Source: Mycobacterium sp. EPa45
GTDB lineage: Bacteria; Actinomycetota; Actinomycetes; Mycobacteriales; Mycobacteriaceae
Reading direction: 5' to 3'
NCBI RefSeq assembly: GCF_001021385.1
Contig: NZ_CP011773.1
Coordinates: 5,828,001-5,892,000, forward strand
Length of the DNA stretch: 64,000 nucleotides
The notes under the pieces were generated by a model. That model did not search any database. It was not told the origin of the DNA and was given only the letters and a program-made list of their open reading frames with translations. Made by a program: the position numbers and the translations under genes. This document shows, piece after piece, positions 1 through 7,498 of the stretch (its first letter is position 1; each line of letters begins with the position of its first letter).

Positions 1-1413
1 GACCGCTGCCGGGACCGAGGAGTTCGGTCCAAGCAGCCCCGAAACCAGCGCTGTAGTCTCCGAATCATTCAGTGGCACAAGCGGTATGGTCTGGGCATCG
101 GCCACCCGGGCCAACGCACCCCGGTATTCGGGCCGGTAGGTGATCAACACCAGCGATGGTGTCTGCGCGATCACCGCCACAAACTCAGCCAGCATCGACT
201 CGCTGACCTCGTCAATCCAGTGCGCGTCTTCGATGACATAGAGCGCAGGGGTGCGGCGGGTCAACGAGGTGGCATTGACCAGCGCAGTCAATCGGCGCCG
301 CCGCGCATCCGGGTCGATTGTCGGCCGAGCAACGTCGGGATCGGCGATACCTAACAAGTCATCGACAAGCAACGCATCCTCGGGGTTTACATCCATCAAC
401 CGTGAACGCACTCGCGCTCGTGCAGCCGTGGCATCCAGGCCGGTCACCCCGAAGGCCGCCCGCAGTAGCCGGGCCACGACTTGGAAGGGAACGTCGCTGG
501 CGTGCGATTCGCAATAGGCGCTGAACACTTGCACCCCGCGCGCGGCACCGATGGCGGCCAGCTCGCGCACCACACGGCTCTTGCCGATGCCGGGTGGCCC
601 CACCACGCCCACCACCGCGCCATGGCCATCGACCGCACGGTTCAACAGACTCGCGACGGCGGAGAGCTCCCGTCCACGACCGACAAGACTCGATTGGGCA
701 CGCCCAGGTCTGAGCCGCTGATCTACCATGCCCAGCAGACGGCGGCCCACCACCGGTTTATCGGTCCCCTTGATATGAACCAGCTCGGGCTCGTCCAGCG
801 CCGTGAAGTCATCAACGAGTCGAGCTGTCGGAGCGCTGAGCATCACCCCGCCCGGCGGCGCCACCGACTCCATTCGCTGTGCCAAGCCGACCTGCTCGCC
901 AATGGTGGTGTAACTCGGACTGCTGGAACCGACGTCACCGGCGATCACCTGGCCAGAGTTCAGGCCCACCCGCAGCCACAGGTCCACGCCGTCGCGATTG
1001 AGGACCTCAGCCGCGAGCCGCTTTGTTTCCTGCTGCAGACCCAAGGCCGCCAGGCATGCTCGAACAGCGTGGTCTTCCAACATGATTGGTGCACCAAACA
1101 CCGCCATGATGCCGTCACCTGTGAACTGACTCAGCGTTCCGCCGTAGCGATTCACCACCGCTGTAGAACGGTCCAGCAGTTCCGACATGATCTCGCGCAG
1201 GCGCTCCGCACCGACAGCCGCTGCGATGTCCATCGAATGGACCACATCGGCGAACAGCACTGTCACCTGCTTGTACTCCGCCGATCGGCTAACTTGCGTG
1301 ACCGACGATCCGCACTGGTTACAGAACCTGGAGTTCGGTGGAAGCTCGGTGCCGCACGACCCGCACAACAGTCCCGCTGCTGATGCAGCACCGCGACCAT
1401 CCCCCGCGCCCAC
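1..1413 (-). CDS. Zinc-ribbon / class III nucleotide cyclase / NTPase regulator (3' end outside window)
   Basis: I translated this by hand from the GTG at 1413, which has AGGAT about 7 bases upstream. The frame stays open to base 1, giving 471 residues, so the C-terminus is missing. A four-cysteine zinc ribbon (Cys 17, 20, 31, 34) comes first. A class III adenylate/guanylate cyclase domain follows (about 46-215), with metal-binding Asp56 in LFADVV and Asp100 in FTGDG. Next is an AAA/STAND-type NTPase with P-loop GPPGIGKS (Lys near 278). This matches the mycobacterial cyclase-ATPase family (Rv0386/Rv1358/Rv2488c type), many of which end in a LuxR helix-turn-helix or TPR region that would lie beyond the window. 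Whether it makes cAMP cannot be settled from sequence. An 18-bp palindrome lies just upstream of the start. Confidence 0.85.
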   Translation of the reverse strand, partial: MGAGDGRGAASAAGLLCGSCGTELPPNSRFCNQCGSSVTQVSRSAEYKQVTVLFADVVHSMDIAAAVGAERLREIMSELLDRSTAVVNRYGGTLSQFTGDGIMAVFGAPIMLEDHAVRACLAALGLQQETKRLAAEVLNRDGVDLWLRVGLNSGQVIAGDVGSSSPSYTTIGEQVGLAQRMESVAPPGGVMLSAPTARLVDDFTALDEPELVHIKGTDKPVVGRRLLGMVDQRLRPGRAQSSLVGRGRELSAVASLLNRAVDGHGAVVGVVGPPGIGKSRVVRELAAIGAARGVQVFSAYCESHASDVPFQVVARLLRAAFGVTGLDATAARARVRSRLMDVNPEDALLVDDLLGIADPDVARPTIDPDARRRRLTALVNATSLTRRTPALYVIEDAHWIDEVSESMLAEFVAVIAQTPSLVLITYRPEYRGALARVADAQTIPLVPLNDSETTALVSGLLGPNSSVPAAV

Positions 1414-1426
1414 GTCAGTATCCTGT

Positions 1427-1444
1427 CACCGCTGGTCAGCGGTG
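1427..1444. promoter_or_regulatory. 18-bp palindrome upstream of the cyclase gene
   Basis: CACCGCTG and CAGCGGTG are perfect 8-base inverted arms separated by GT. The site lies 14-31 bases upstream of the cyclase GTG and about 30 bases beyond the stop of the neighbouring phosphotransferase. It could be an operator or a 5' hairpin of the cyclase transcript. No regulator is assigned. Confidence 0.4.
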
Positions 1445-1472
1445 TCCGTCATATGGCTACTTCATCGGCGAA

Positions 1473-2498
1473 TTAGCCGAACGTCTCCAGGCCGCGGCTG
1501 ATCAGCACGGCCACGGCCTCTCCGGCGCGGTCGTCGCTGTCGGCGGCATCGGCGGACATTCGCCGCCGGAAGTCGATGCCGGCCACGATGATCGCCAGCT
1601 TGAAATAGCCGAGAGCCATGTGGAAGTTCCAATGTGCCAACGGGTTTCCGGAGGCCGCCGCGTAGCGCTGCGCCATGTCATCCGCCGATGGCATCTGCGG
1701 CGCCGTCCAAGACTTCTGCTCTTGGGTGATCAGGTCCAGCATCGGGTCCCGTTGCACGCACATCACCGCAACGTCGGCCAGTGGGTCACCGAGGGTGGAC
1801 ATTTCCCAATCCAGCACGGCCCGAACGATTGTCGGATCGTCTGGATCGATGATCGTATTGTCGATCCGGTAGTCGCCGTGCACGATCGAGCTACGACTCT
1901 CCGCGGGCACCGCGTCGGCCAGCTTGGTGTGCAACCGCTCGACATCGCCGTCGCGCGGGTCCTCGGGCAGCCGCACGTGTTGCCACTGTGAACCCCAGCG
2001 CCGCACCTGCCGCTCCAAATATCCGGCGGGCTTGCCGAAGTCGCTCAGGCCGACGGCGTCGGGGTCGACCTCATGGAGGTCGACGAGCACGCGGATGAGG
2101 CTGTCGACGCAGTCGCTGACGACAGTGGCATCGCCGAGCGCGTCCAGTTCGGCACGCGTGCGAACCACGTTCCCCGCCACGAATTCCACCATCTGGAACG
2201 GCGCACCGCCGACAGAGTCGTCGTCACGCATGGTGACGGCGGGCGCGACCGGTACCGGGCTGCCGGCCAGCGCGGCCACCACCCGATATTCGCGAGCCAT
2301 GTCGTGTGCCGACGGGGTGAGTCCATGCAGCGGCGGGCGACGCAGTACCCACTTGGAAGCGTCGTCGAAGATGAGGAAGGTCAGGTTGGACCGACCGCCG
2401 GAGATGAATTCCGCCTGCAGCTCGCCGCTGCGCGGGATGCCTGCCGATCGCAGATGCTGATCCAGTGCTGCGAGGTCGAGCCCGTCCAGAGAAGTCAC
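1473..2498 (-). CDS. Aminoglycoside-phosphotransferase-like kinase, Rv3761c (FadE36) type
   Basis: This 341-residue protein kinase-fold enzyme belongs to the APH/choline kinase superfamily. The N-lobe glycine region is SGGRSNLTF (33-41). The catalytic loop is HGDYRIDN (His207, Asp209, Asn214), and the metal-binding Asp230 is in LDWE. It resembles M. tuberculosis Rv3761c, which is named fadE36 although it is not an acyl-CoA dehydrogenase; in both genomes it is close to the alkyl-sulfatase gene. Family members sit beside acyl-CoA dehydrogenases and match the kinase half of ACAD10/ACAD11, so a hydroxyacyl-CoA is the likely substrate (inference). The start is GTG, 13 bases after the phosphatase stop, and no strong Shine-Dalgarno is visible. 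Confidence 0.88.
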   Translation of the reverse strand: MTSLDGLDLAALDQHLRSAGIPRSGELQAEFISGGRSNLTFLIFDDASKWVLRRPPLHGLTPSAHDMAREYRVVAALAGSPVPVAPAVTMRDDDSVGGAPFQMVEFVAGNVVRTRAELDALGDATVVSDCVDSLIRVLVDLHEVDPDAVGLSDFGKPAGYLERQVRRWGSQWQHVRLPEDPRDGDVERLHTKLADAVPAESRSSIVHGDYRIDNTIIDPDDPTIVRAVLDWEMSTLGDPLADVAVMCVQRDPMLDLITQEQKSWTAPQMPSADDMAQRYAAASGNPLAHWNFHMALGYFKLAIIVAGIDFRRRMSADAADSDDRAGEAVAVLISRGLETFG

Positions 2499-2499
2499 C

Positions 2500-2513
2500 A
2501 GCTATGTATAGCT
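2500..2513. promoter_or_regulatory. Palindrome in the gap before the Rv3761c-type gene
   Basis: AGCTAT-GT-ATAGCT has perfect 6-base arms. It fills the 13-base gap between the histidine phosphatase stop and the GTG of the phosphotransferase. The AT-rich core could also serve as a -10 element for a short-leader transcript. Arms of this length can occur by chance, so this is weak evidence. Confidence 0.3.
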
Positions 2514-3120
2514 AATAGCGTTGGTTGCGCGGCAAGAGATCCCAAACATGTTCGGTGGTGTTGACCGCCGCCACCGTGCCGAACCCGCTGCGGGCGTACA
2601 GCAGGCGGGTGATCGACACGTAGTCGATAGGGAACGACAGCAAGCGTTTGGTTCCCAACAATTCGTGCAGGATCACGTTGATCACCCCGCCGTGGCTGAA
2701 AACGGCCACGGTCTCGTCGTGGTCGGCGGCCGCGACGATATCGCTCAGCGCGGCACCGACCCGTCCGCGGAATTCTGCCTCGTCGACACTGCTGGGCAGC
2801 CGGCCGTCCGCCATCCGCGCCCACTCCTCGGGCCGCTCCTTTCGCACCTGCTCGATCGGCACGTAGTGGGACAGGCCGCGGTCGTATTCGGCCAGTCGGT
2901 CGTCGATGTCGACGCTGAGGCCGGTGGCCTTGGCGACTGGCTCCGCGGTCTGGAGCGCGCGACGCTGCGGGCTGCTGATCAACCGGGCAAGCGGGAACCG
3001 AGCCAGCGCGTCGGGCAGCCGCCTGGCTTGCTCCCAGCCCGACTCGGACAGTTCGGGATCGGCGCCTTCGCCCGCCTCGGTCCGATGTGGCAGGGCATGC
3101 CTGACAAGCAGCAGTTGCAT
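2512..3120 (-). CDS. Histidine phosphatase family protein (phosphoglycerate-mutase-like)
   Basis: This is a 202-residue cytosolic protein with the phosphohistidine motif LLVRHA at the N-terminus (Arg7, His8). The second histidine is in FSHGG, and LAEYDRG carries a likely acid/base glutamate. The length is typical of small broad-specificity phosphatases of the histidine phosphatase superfamily. The substrate cannot be read from sequence. It lies between an acyl-CoA dehydrogenase and the Rv3761c-type kinase, all on the minus strand, so it may belong to the same transcription unit. A long hairpin separates it from the upstream dehydrogenase gene. Confidence 0.85.
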   Translation of the reverse strand: MQLLLVRHALPHRTEAGEGADPELSESGWEQARRLPDALARFPLARLISSPQRRALQTAEPVAKATGLSVDIDDRLAEYDRGLSHYVPIEQVRKERPEEWARMADGRLPSSVDEAEFRGRVGAALSDIVAAADHDETVAVFSHGGVINVILHELLGTKRLLSFPIDYVSITRLLYARSGFGTVAAVNTTEHVWDLLPRNQRY

Positions 3121-3141
3121 GGGTGAAGTGATCCTTTCACG

Positions 3142-3205
3142 CGCCGAGCGTGGGGGTTATCGCGAAATTGTCGACCGTTCTCAACGATATCCCGCACGCT
3201 CGGCG
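3142..3205. repeat. Long imperfect inverted repeat (21-base arms, 22-base loop)
   Basis: The arms 3142-3162 and 3185-3205 are inverted repeats with two mismatches in 21 bases. They lie in the 106-base gap between the acyl-CoA dehydrogenase stop and the histidine phosphatase start. There is no T-tract, so this is not a classical intrinsic terminator. It could attenuate transcription or be a dispersed palindromic element. Confidence 0.6.
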
Positions 3206-3226
3206 GTCAGAATCGTCGTATACGCG

Positions 3227-4396
3227 CTACCGCGCCTTGACCGGCGGCGCGTACGCGGGGCGGCCGAGACCGAGGATCTGCTGGGCGATCATATTGCGGA
3301 AGATCTCCAGGGTTCCGCCGTAAATGCCGGTGGGCGAAGCCAATCGGAAGATGTACTCGGCTCCGCCGTCGTCCATTGCGCCCGTGGTGCCGACGGGCAG
3401 GCTGGCCGCCGTGCCGAGAATGTCCATCAATTCCGGTGCGATGTCGCGCATCGTCTGCGCGATCGACACCCGACCGGACATCGCCGGCGCGCTCAACGCC
3501 ACCTCCAGCCGGGACGCCGCGCGCCCCAGCCGGTAGGCCACCGCGTCGTCGTCCACCCGTGCCACGGCAGCGACCCGATCGACGGCCTCGGCCGTGAGCA
3601 GGATGTGCTCGGTCATCGTCGCCAGCTTCTGCAATCCCTCGTTGTCGCGCTCGATGGTGCCGTGCTCGGCGTTGAGTGCATCCCGCAACACCGTCCAGCC
3701 GCCGTTGACCGCGCCCACGCGGTACTTGTCGTCGACGCGGACGTCGCTGTAATAGGTGATGTTCGTGCGGTCTCCGTCGACGGTGCGGATCCCCTGGATC
3801 TCTATTCCGGGCGAATTCAACGGAACCAGGAACATCGTCAGGCTCTTGTGCTTGGGCGCCTGCGGGTCGGTGTTGGTGATCAGGAAGACGTACTGTGCGT
3901 TGTGGGCGTTCGACGTGAACATCTTGGAGCCGTTGATGACCCACGTTGACCCGTCGCCGTCGCGGACCGCCCGCGTCTTGCACGTCGCGACGTCGGAGCC
4001 GCCGTCGGGTTCGGTGTAGCCCAGGCAGAGCCGGCGATGACCAGAAAGCACGGCCGGCATGAGTTCGGCCACCAGATCCGGGTCGGCGAACTTGCCCACC
4101 GCCTTCGCCACCATCATCGTGGTAGGCCAGTGAAACCACGGGGCATGCGCGCGGCCGAGCTCCAGCTCCCAGATCCTGCGCTGCACCGCCGTGAAGCCGC
4201 CGTCGGCCTCGTCGTAGAAGTCCCTGGCCAGATACCCGCATTCGGCGAGCGCCAGATGCAAGCCCTCGTGGAAGTTCTCACCGGTCTGCCGATCGTGCTC
4301 AATGACCTCGGCGGTCACCAGCTCGGCCAGATCCGCCCGCACCTGACGCTGGAACTCTTCATCTTCGCGGGAGAGCTCAACCTGGGAGAAGTCCAC
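3227..4396 (-). CDS. Acyl-CoA dehydrogenase family protein
   Basis: This is a 389-residue FAD flavoprotein expected to introduce an alpha-beta double bond in an acyl-CoA. TEPDGGSD is the typical FAD/substrate loop, and WVINGSKMFTSNA and YGGTLEIFRN (359-368) are family motifs. The glutamate of the classical YEGT base motif is glycine here (YGGT), as in several bacterial FadE groups, so the base must come from elsewhere. I chose the GTG at 4396 over an upstream ATG at 4489 because it is preceded by a GGAG-type site. The longer form would also add about 30 unlikely residues and overlap the upstream CoA-transferase gene. It lies 43 bases downstream of that gene, probably in one operon. Confidence 0.85.
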   Translation of the reverse strand: MDFSQVELSREDEEFQRQVRADLAELVTAEVIEHDRQTGENFHEGLHLALAECGYLARDFYDEADGGFTAVQRRIWELELGRAHAPWFHWPTTMMVAKAVGKFADPDLVAELMPAVLSGHRRLCLGYTEPDGGSDVATCKTRAVRDGDGSTWVINGSKMFTSNAHNAQYVFLITNTDPQAPKHKSLTMFLVPLNSPGIEIQGIRTVDGDRTNITYYSDVRVDDKYRVGAVNGGWTVLRDALNAEHGTIERDNEGLQKLATMTEHILLTAEAVDRVAAVARVDDDAVAYRLGRAASRLEVALSAPAMSGRVSIAQTMRDIAPELMDILGTAASLPVGTTGAMDDGGAEYIFRLASPTGIYGGTLEIFRNMIAQQILGLGRPAYAPPVKAR

Positions 4397-4439
4397 CAAC
4401 CGCTCCGTCCTACCTCGGTGATTGCAGTCAGAAGTGACA

Positions 4440-5597
4440 TTACTGGGCGTTGTTGTAAAGCTCCGCGAGGACCTCGTCGGTGTGCTCACCGAGCTTCGGG
4501 GCGGCCGACCGCGGTGCCCACGGGGTGCCGTGGAAATCGGCCGGTGTGGCGATCATCGGTCCGCCGTCGGGGACGTCCACCAGGCCGCCCGCGGCGTGGA
4601 ACTGCTCGTCACCGAGCACGTCCTCCATCGAATTGACCGGGGACCAGAACAGGTCGGGCTCGTTGTCGAATGCCTCGGCCCATTCGGCCAGCGTCTTCGT
4701 CGCGAAGATCTCGTCCAGTGTCGCGATGAGGTCCCGGGAATTGATCGCTCGGTCCCTGGCGGTGGCGAACCGGTTGTCGCTCAACCACTCCGGGCGCCCC
4801 ACCGCCCGGCACAGCGACGGCCAGTGCCGGTCGGCCTCCAGCCCGACGATCCAGAGTCGCCGCCCGTCGGCGGTCAGGTAGTTGTTCATGCACGGGTTGA
4901 ACATCGTCTCGCGCTGACCGATCGCGATGGGCCTGCCGGTCAGCAGGAAGGTATTCAGATCGAAGCTCACGGTGTAAGCACCCTGGCGATACAGCGATGT
5001 GGTGACGAGCTGTCCCTCACCGGTTCGGGCGCGCGCGACCAGCGCCGCGTTGATCGCCGCGGCTAGCGTCATCCCGGTCATGTGGTCGCCCATGCCACCG
5101 CGCTGAAACGGCGGGCTGTCGCCGGGGCGCGTGAGCAGGTCGGCCACCCCGGAGCGGGCCCAGAACGCGGCAACGTCGTAGGCCGGGCGGTTGGCTTCGG
5201 GTCCGGTTTCGCCGTATCCCGTGATCAGCCCGTACACCAGACGGGGATTTAGTGCGGCGACCGCCGGATAGTCCAAGTCGAGCCGGCCGAGGGCATCGGG
5301 ACGGACATTGGTGACGAAAACATCTGCGCCCGCCAGCAATTGGCGTGCCGTCGCGAGGCCGCCGTCGGTGGTCAGGTCGAGCACGATGCTGCGCTTGGAC
5401 CGATTGTCCATTTCGAACGGCGGGTTGATGTCGTCGTCGAGGCCCAGCATCCTGCCGAACATGCGGCCGGGGTCGCCGGTCGGCGGCTCGATCTTGACGA
5501 CGTCGGCGCCCCAGTCCGCCAGGATTCCCCCGGCGGCCGGTCCGGCGACCCAGACGCCGAGCTCGACAACTCTGATGCCTTTCAGCGGTCCGGCCAT
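4440..5597 (-). CDS. Family III CoA-transferase (CaiB/BaiF)
   Basis: This 385-residue enzyme moves CoA between carboxylic acids through aspartyl-anhydride and thioester intermediates. The N-terminus GIRVVELGVWVAGP and the adjacent ADWGADVVKIEPP are hallmarks of the fold. The catalytic aspartate is probably Asp171 in GGMGDHMTGM, matching Asp169 of formyl-CoA transferase. It is the first gene of the minus-strand group (CoA-transferase, acyl-CoA dehydrogenase, phosphatase, kinase) and probably activates the acid the others process. It diverges from the phosphotransferase at 5685 across 87 bases containing a palindromic operator. Confidence 0.88.
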   Translation of the reverse strand: MAGPLKGIRVVELGVWVAGPAAGGILADWGADVVKIEPPTGDPGRMFGRMLGLDDDINPPFEMDNRSKRSIVLDLTTDGGLATARQLLAGADVFVTNVRPDALGRLDLDYPAVAALNPRLVYGLITGYGETGPEANRPAYDVAAFWARSGVADLLTRPGDSPPFQRGGMGDHMTGMTLAAAINAALVARARTGEGQLVTTSLYRQGAYTVSFDLNTFLLTGRPIAIGQRETMFNPCMNNYLTADGRRLWIVGLEADRHWPSLCRAVGRPEWLSDNRFATARDRAINSRDLIATLDEIFATKTLAEWAEAFDNEPDLFWSPVNSMEDVLGDEQFHAAGGLVDVPDGGPMIATPADFHGTPWAPRSAAPKLGEHTDEVLAELYNNAQ

Positions 5598-5646
5598 CGC
5601 CGCCCCTTTCGCTACGCGTCTGCCAAAGGCTAGTGGCTCAACGCGC

Positions 5647-5663
5647 GGAGAATGCTATTCTCC
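5647..5663. promoter_or_regulatory. 17-bp perfect palindrome with embedded extended -10: probable TetR operator
   Basis: GGAGAAT-GCT-ATTCTCC has perfect 7-base arms. It contains TGCTATTCT, a good extended -10 for the plus-strand operon at 5685, so bound repressor would block the promoter directly. It also lies 50 bases from the divergent CoA-transferase start. The TetR encoded at 8803 in the same operon is the obvious candidate ligand-responsive repressor (inference). Confidence 0.65.
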
Positions 5664-5684
5664 AGACAGAGAGTGAGGAGCTCC

Positions 5685-6728
5685 ATGACGAGAACGGAAA
5701 GTCCCGCCGATCTGGACACCGCGGTACTCGGCCGATGGCTGGACACCCAGGACGCCCCGGGCCAGGGCGAGGAGCCCATCGCTGAGGTCCTCAAGGGCGG
5801 GTCACAGAACGTGCTCTACCGGATCAACCGCGGTGGCAAGCGCATGGTGCTGCGGATGCCCGGCCCCCGCGCGGACGAACGCCGTCTGAACGAACTGCTC
5901 CGCGAGATCCGCCTGGAACGCGCACTGAAGGGCACCGACGTGCCGCACGCCGAGTTGATCGCCGCCGACGAAAGCGGTGAAGTTCTGGGCAAGCCGTTCT
6001 ATCTGATGAAAGAGGTCGACGGCTGGAGCCCGATGGAGGGCGGGTGGGAGTCCCCGTTCGACACCGACCTCGACGCCCGTCGCGAACTGGCCTTCCAGCT
6101 GATCGAGGGTGCGGCGAAGCTGGGCCGGGTGGACTGGAAGGCCCAGGGGCTTGAGGGGTTCGGAAAGCCGGACGGCTTCCACGACCGACAGGTGGATCGC
6201 TGGTTGTCGTTCCTGGCATCTTTCAAAGTGCGTGAACTGCCCGGCCTGGACGTCGCGTCGGAGTGGTTGCGCAACAACCGGCCCGCGCACTACACCCCGG
6301 GAATCATGCACGGGGACTACCAGTTCGCCAATGTCATGTACGCCCACGGGGCACCCGGACGGCTCGCCGCGATCGTCGACTGGGAGATGACCACCATCGG
6401 CGACCCGCTGCTCGACGTCGCGTGGGCGCTGCTCGGTTACGACGGGGAGCACCCGAAGGAGACCGGCTTCTACCTGCCGATGGACGGTATGCCCACCCGC
6501 AGTGAGCTGTTGGCGCATTACGAGAAGATCAGCGGGCTGTCGACCGAGAACATCCACTACTACCTGGTGCTGGCCAACTGGAAGCTGGGCATCGTCTTGG
6601 AGAAGACGTACGCCGCGGCGGTCAACGGTGGCAAGGCCGACCCGAAAGTGGTCGAGGCGTTCGGGGCGATGGTGCCCGATCTGATCGCCACCGCGGCACG
6701 GTTGGCGCAATCCGGCGAGGCGGCCTGA
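5685..6728 (+). CDS. Aminoglycoside-phosphotransferase-like acyl-CoA kinase
   Basis: This 347-residue APH-fold kinase is a paralogue of the enzymes at 1473 and 24378. Key motifs are KGGSQNVLY (37-45), MHGDYQFANVMY (His209, Asp211, Asn216) and VDWEMTT with Asp232. I chose the ATG at 5685 because GAGGAG lies 5 bases upstream; an in-frame ATG at 5652 falls inside the palindrome and -10 region. Genes follow at 1-10 base spacing: SDR, acyl-CoA dehydrogenase, TetR and quinone oxidoreductase. It resembles the kinase domain of ACAD10/ACAD11 and LvaA, which phosphorylate the hydroxyl of 4-hydroxyacyl-CoAs. That role is inferred here. Confidence 0.87.
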   Translation: MTRTESPADLDTAVLGRWLDTQDAPGQGEEPIAEVLKGGSQNVLYRINRGGKRMVLRMPGPRADERRLNELLREIRLERALKGTDVPHAELIAADESGEVLGKPFYLMKEVDGWSPMEGGWESPFDTDLDARRELAFQLIEGAAKLGRVDWKAQGLEGFGKPDGFHDRQVDRWLSFLASFKVRELPGLDVASEWLRNNRPAHYTPGIMHGDYQFANVMYAHGAPGRLAAIVDWEMTTIGDPLLDVAWALLGYDGEHPKETGFYLPMDGMPTRSELLAHYEKISGLSTENIHYYLVLANWKLGIVLEKTYAAAVNGGKADPKVVEAFGAMVPDLIATAARLAQSGEAA

Positions 6729-6729
6729 A

Positions 6730-7488
6730 ATGGGTTACGCCGATGAGTTGTTCGATCTGACCGGTCGCGTAGTGCTGGTCACCGGCGGCAGCCGCGGCCT
6801 GGGCCGCGAGATGGCGATGGCGGCCGCGCGGTGCGGCGCAGACGTGATCATCGCCAGCCGCAAATTCGACTCCTGCGTGGCCACCGCCAAGGAGATCGAA
6901 GCCGAAACCGGCTGCACCGCAATGCCTTACGGCGTTCACGTCGGACGATGGGACGAGCTCGACGGGTTGGTGCAGGCGGTTTACGACCGGTTCGGCAAGC
7001 TCGACGTGCTGGTGAACAACGCCGGCATGTCACCGACCTACGACAAGCTCACCAACGTCAGCGAGAAGCTGTTCGACGCGGTGATGAACCTGAATCTGAA
7101 GGGGCCATTCCGGCTTTCGGCTCTGGTCGGTGAACGCATGGTCGCCGACGGGGGCGGGGTGATTATCAACGTCAGCACTCATGGTTCGTTGCGACCGCAC
7201 CCGTCGTTCATTCCCTACGCGGCGTCGAAGGCCGGGCTGAACGCGATGACCGAGGGTCTGGCGGCGGCATTCGGGCCGACGGTGCGGGTCAACACGCTGA
7301 TGCCAGGTCCGTTCCTCACCGACATCAGCAAGGCCTGGGACTTCGGTGTGGAGAATCCGTTCGGCAGACACGCCCTTCAACGCGCGGGCGAGCCAGCCGA
7401 AATCATCGGCGCCGCATTGTTCTTGATGTCCGACGCATCCAGCTTCACTACCGGCTCGATCATTCGCGCCGACGGTGGCATCCCCTAA
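6730..7488 (+). CDS. Short-chain dehydrogenase/reductase
   Basis: This is a 252-residue classical SDR with the cofactor motif TGGSRGLG (18-25), NNAG (96-99) and the catalytic Ser149, Tyr163 and Lys167 (YAASK). It is an NAD(P)-dependent oxidoreductase acting on a hydroxy or keto group, probably on an acyl-CoA intermediate of the same operon. It starts one base after the phosphotransferase stop and is followed by the dehydrogenase 10 bases later, so translational coupling is likely. Confidence 0.88.
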   Translation: MGYADELFDLTGRVVLVTGGSRGLGREMAMAAARCGADVIIASRKFDSCVATAKEIEAETGCTAMPYGVHVGRWDELDGLVQAVYDRFGKLDVLVNNAGMSPTYDKLTNVSEKLFDAVMNLNLKGPFRLSALVGERMVADGGGVIINVSTHGSLRPHPSFIPYAASKAGLNAMTEGLAAAFGPTVRVNTLMPGPFLTDISKAWDFGVENPFGRHALQRAGEPAEIIGAALFLMSDASSFTTGSIIRADGGIP

Positions 7489-7498
7489 GGAGTCAACA

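Noticed and set aside
481..1383. 300-codon plus-strand open frame opposite the cyclase
   Set aside because: The minus strand encodes the cyclase and NTPase motifs; the plus-strand translation has none.
3139..3205. Hairpin as a classical intrinsic terminator
   Set aside because: There is no run of T after either arm, so it is listed as a repeat instead.
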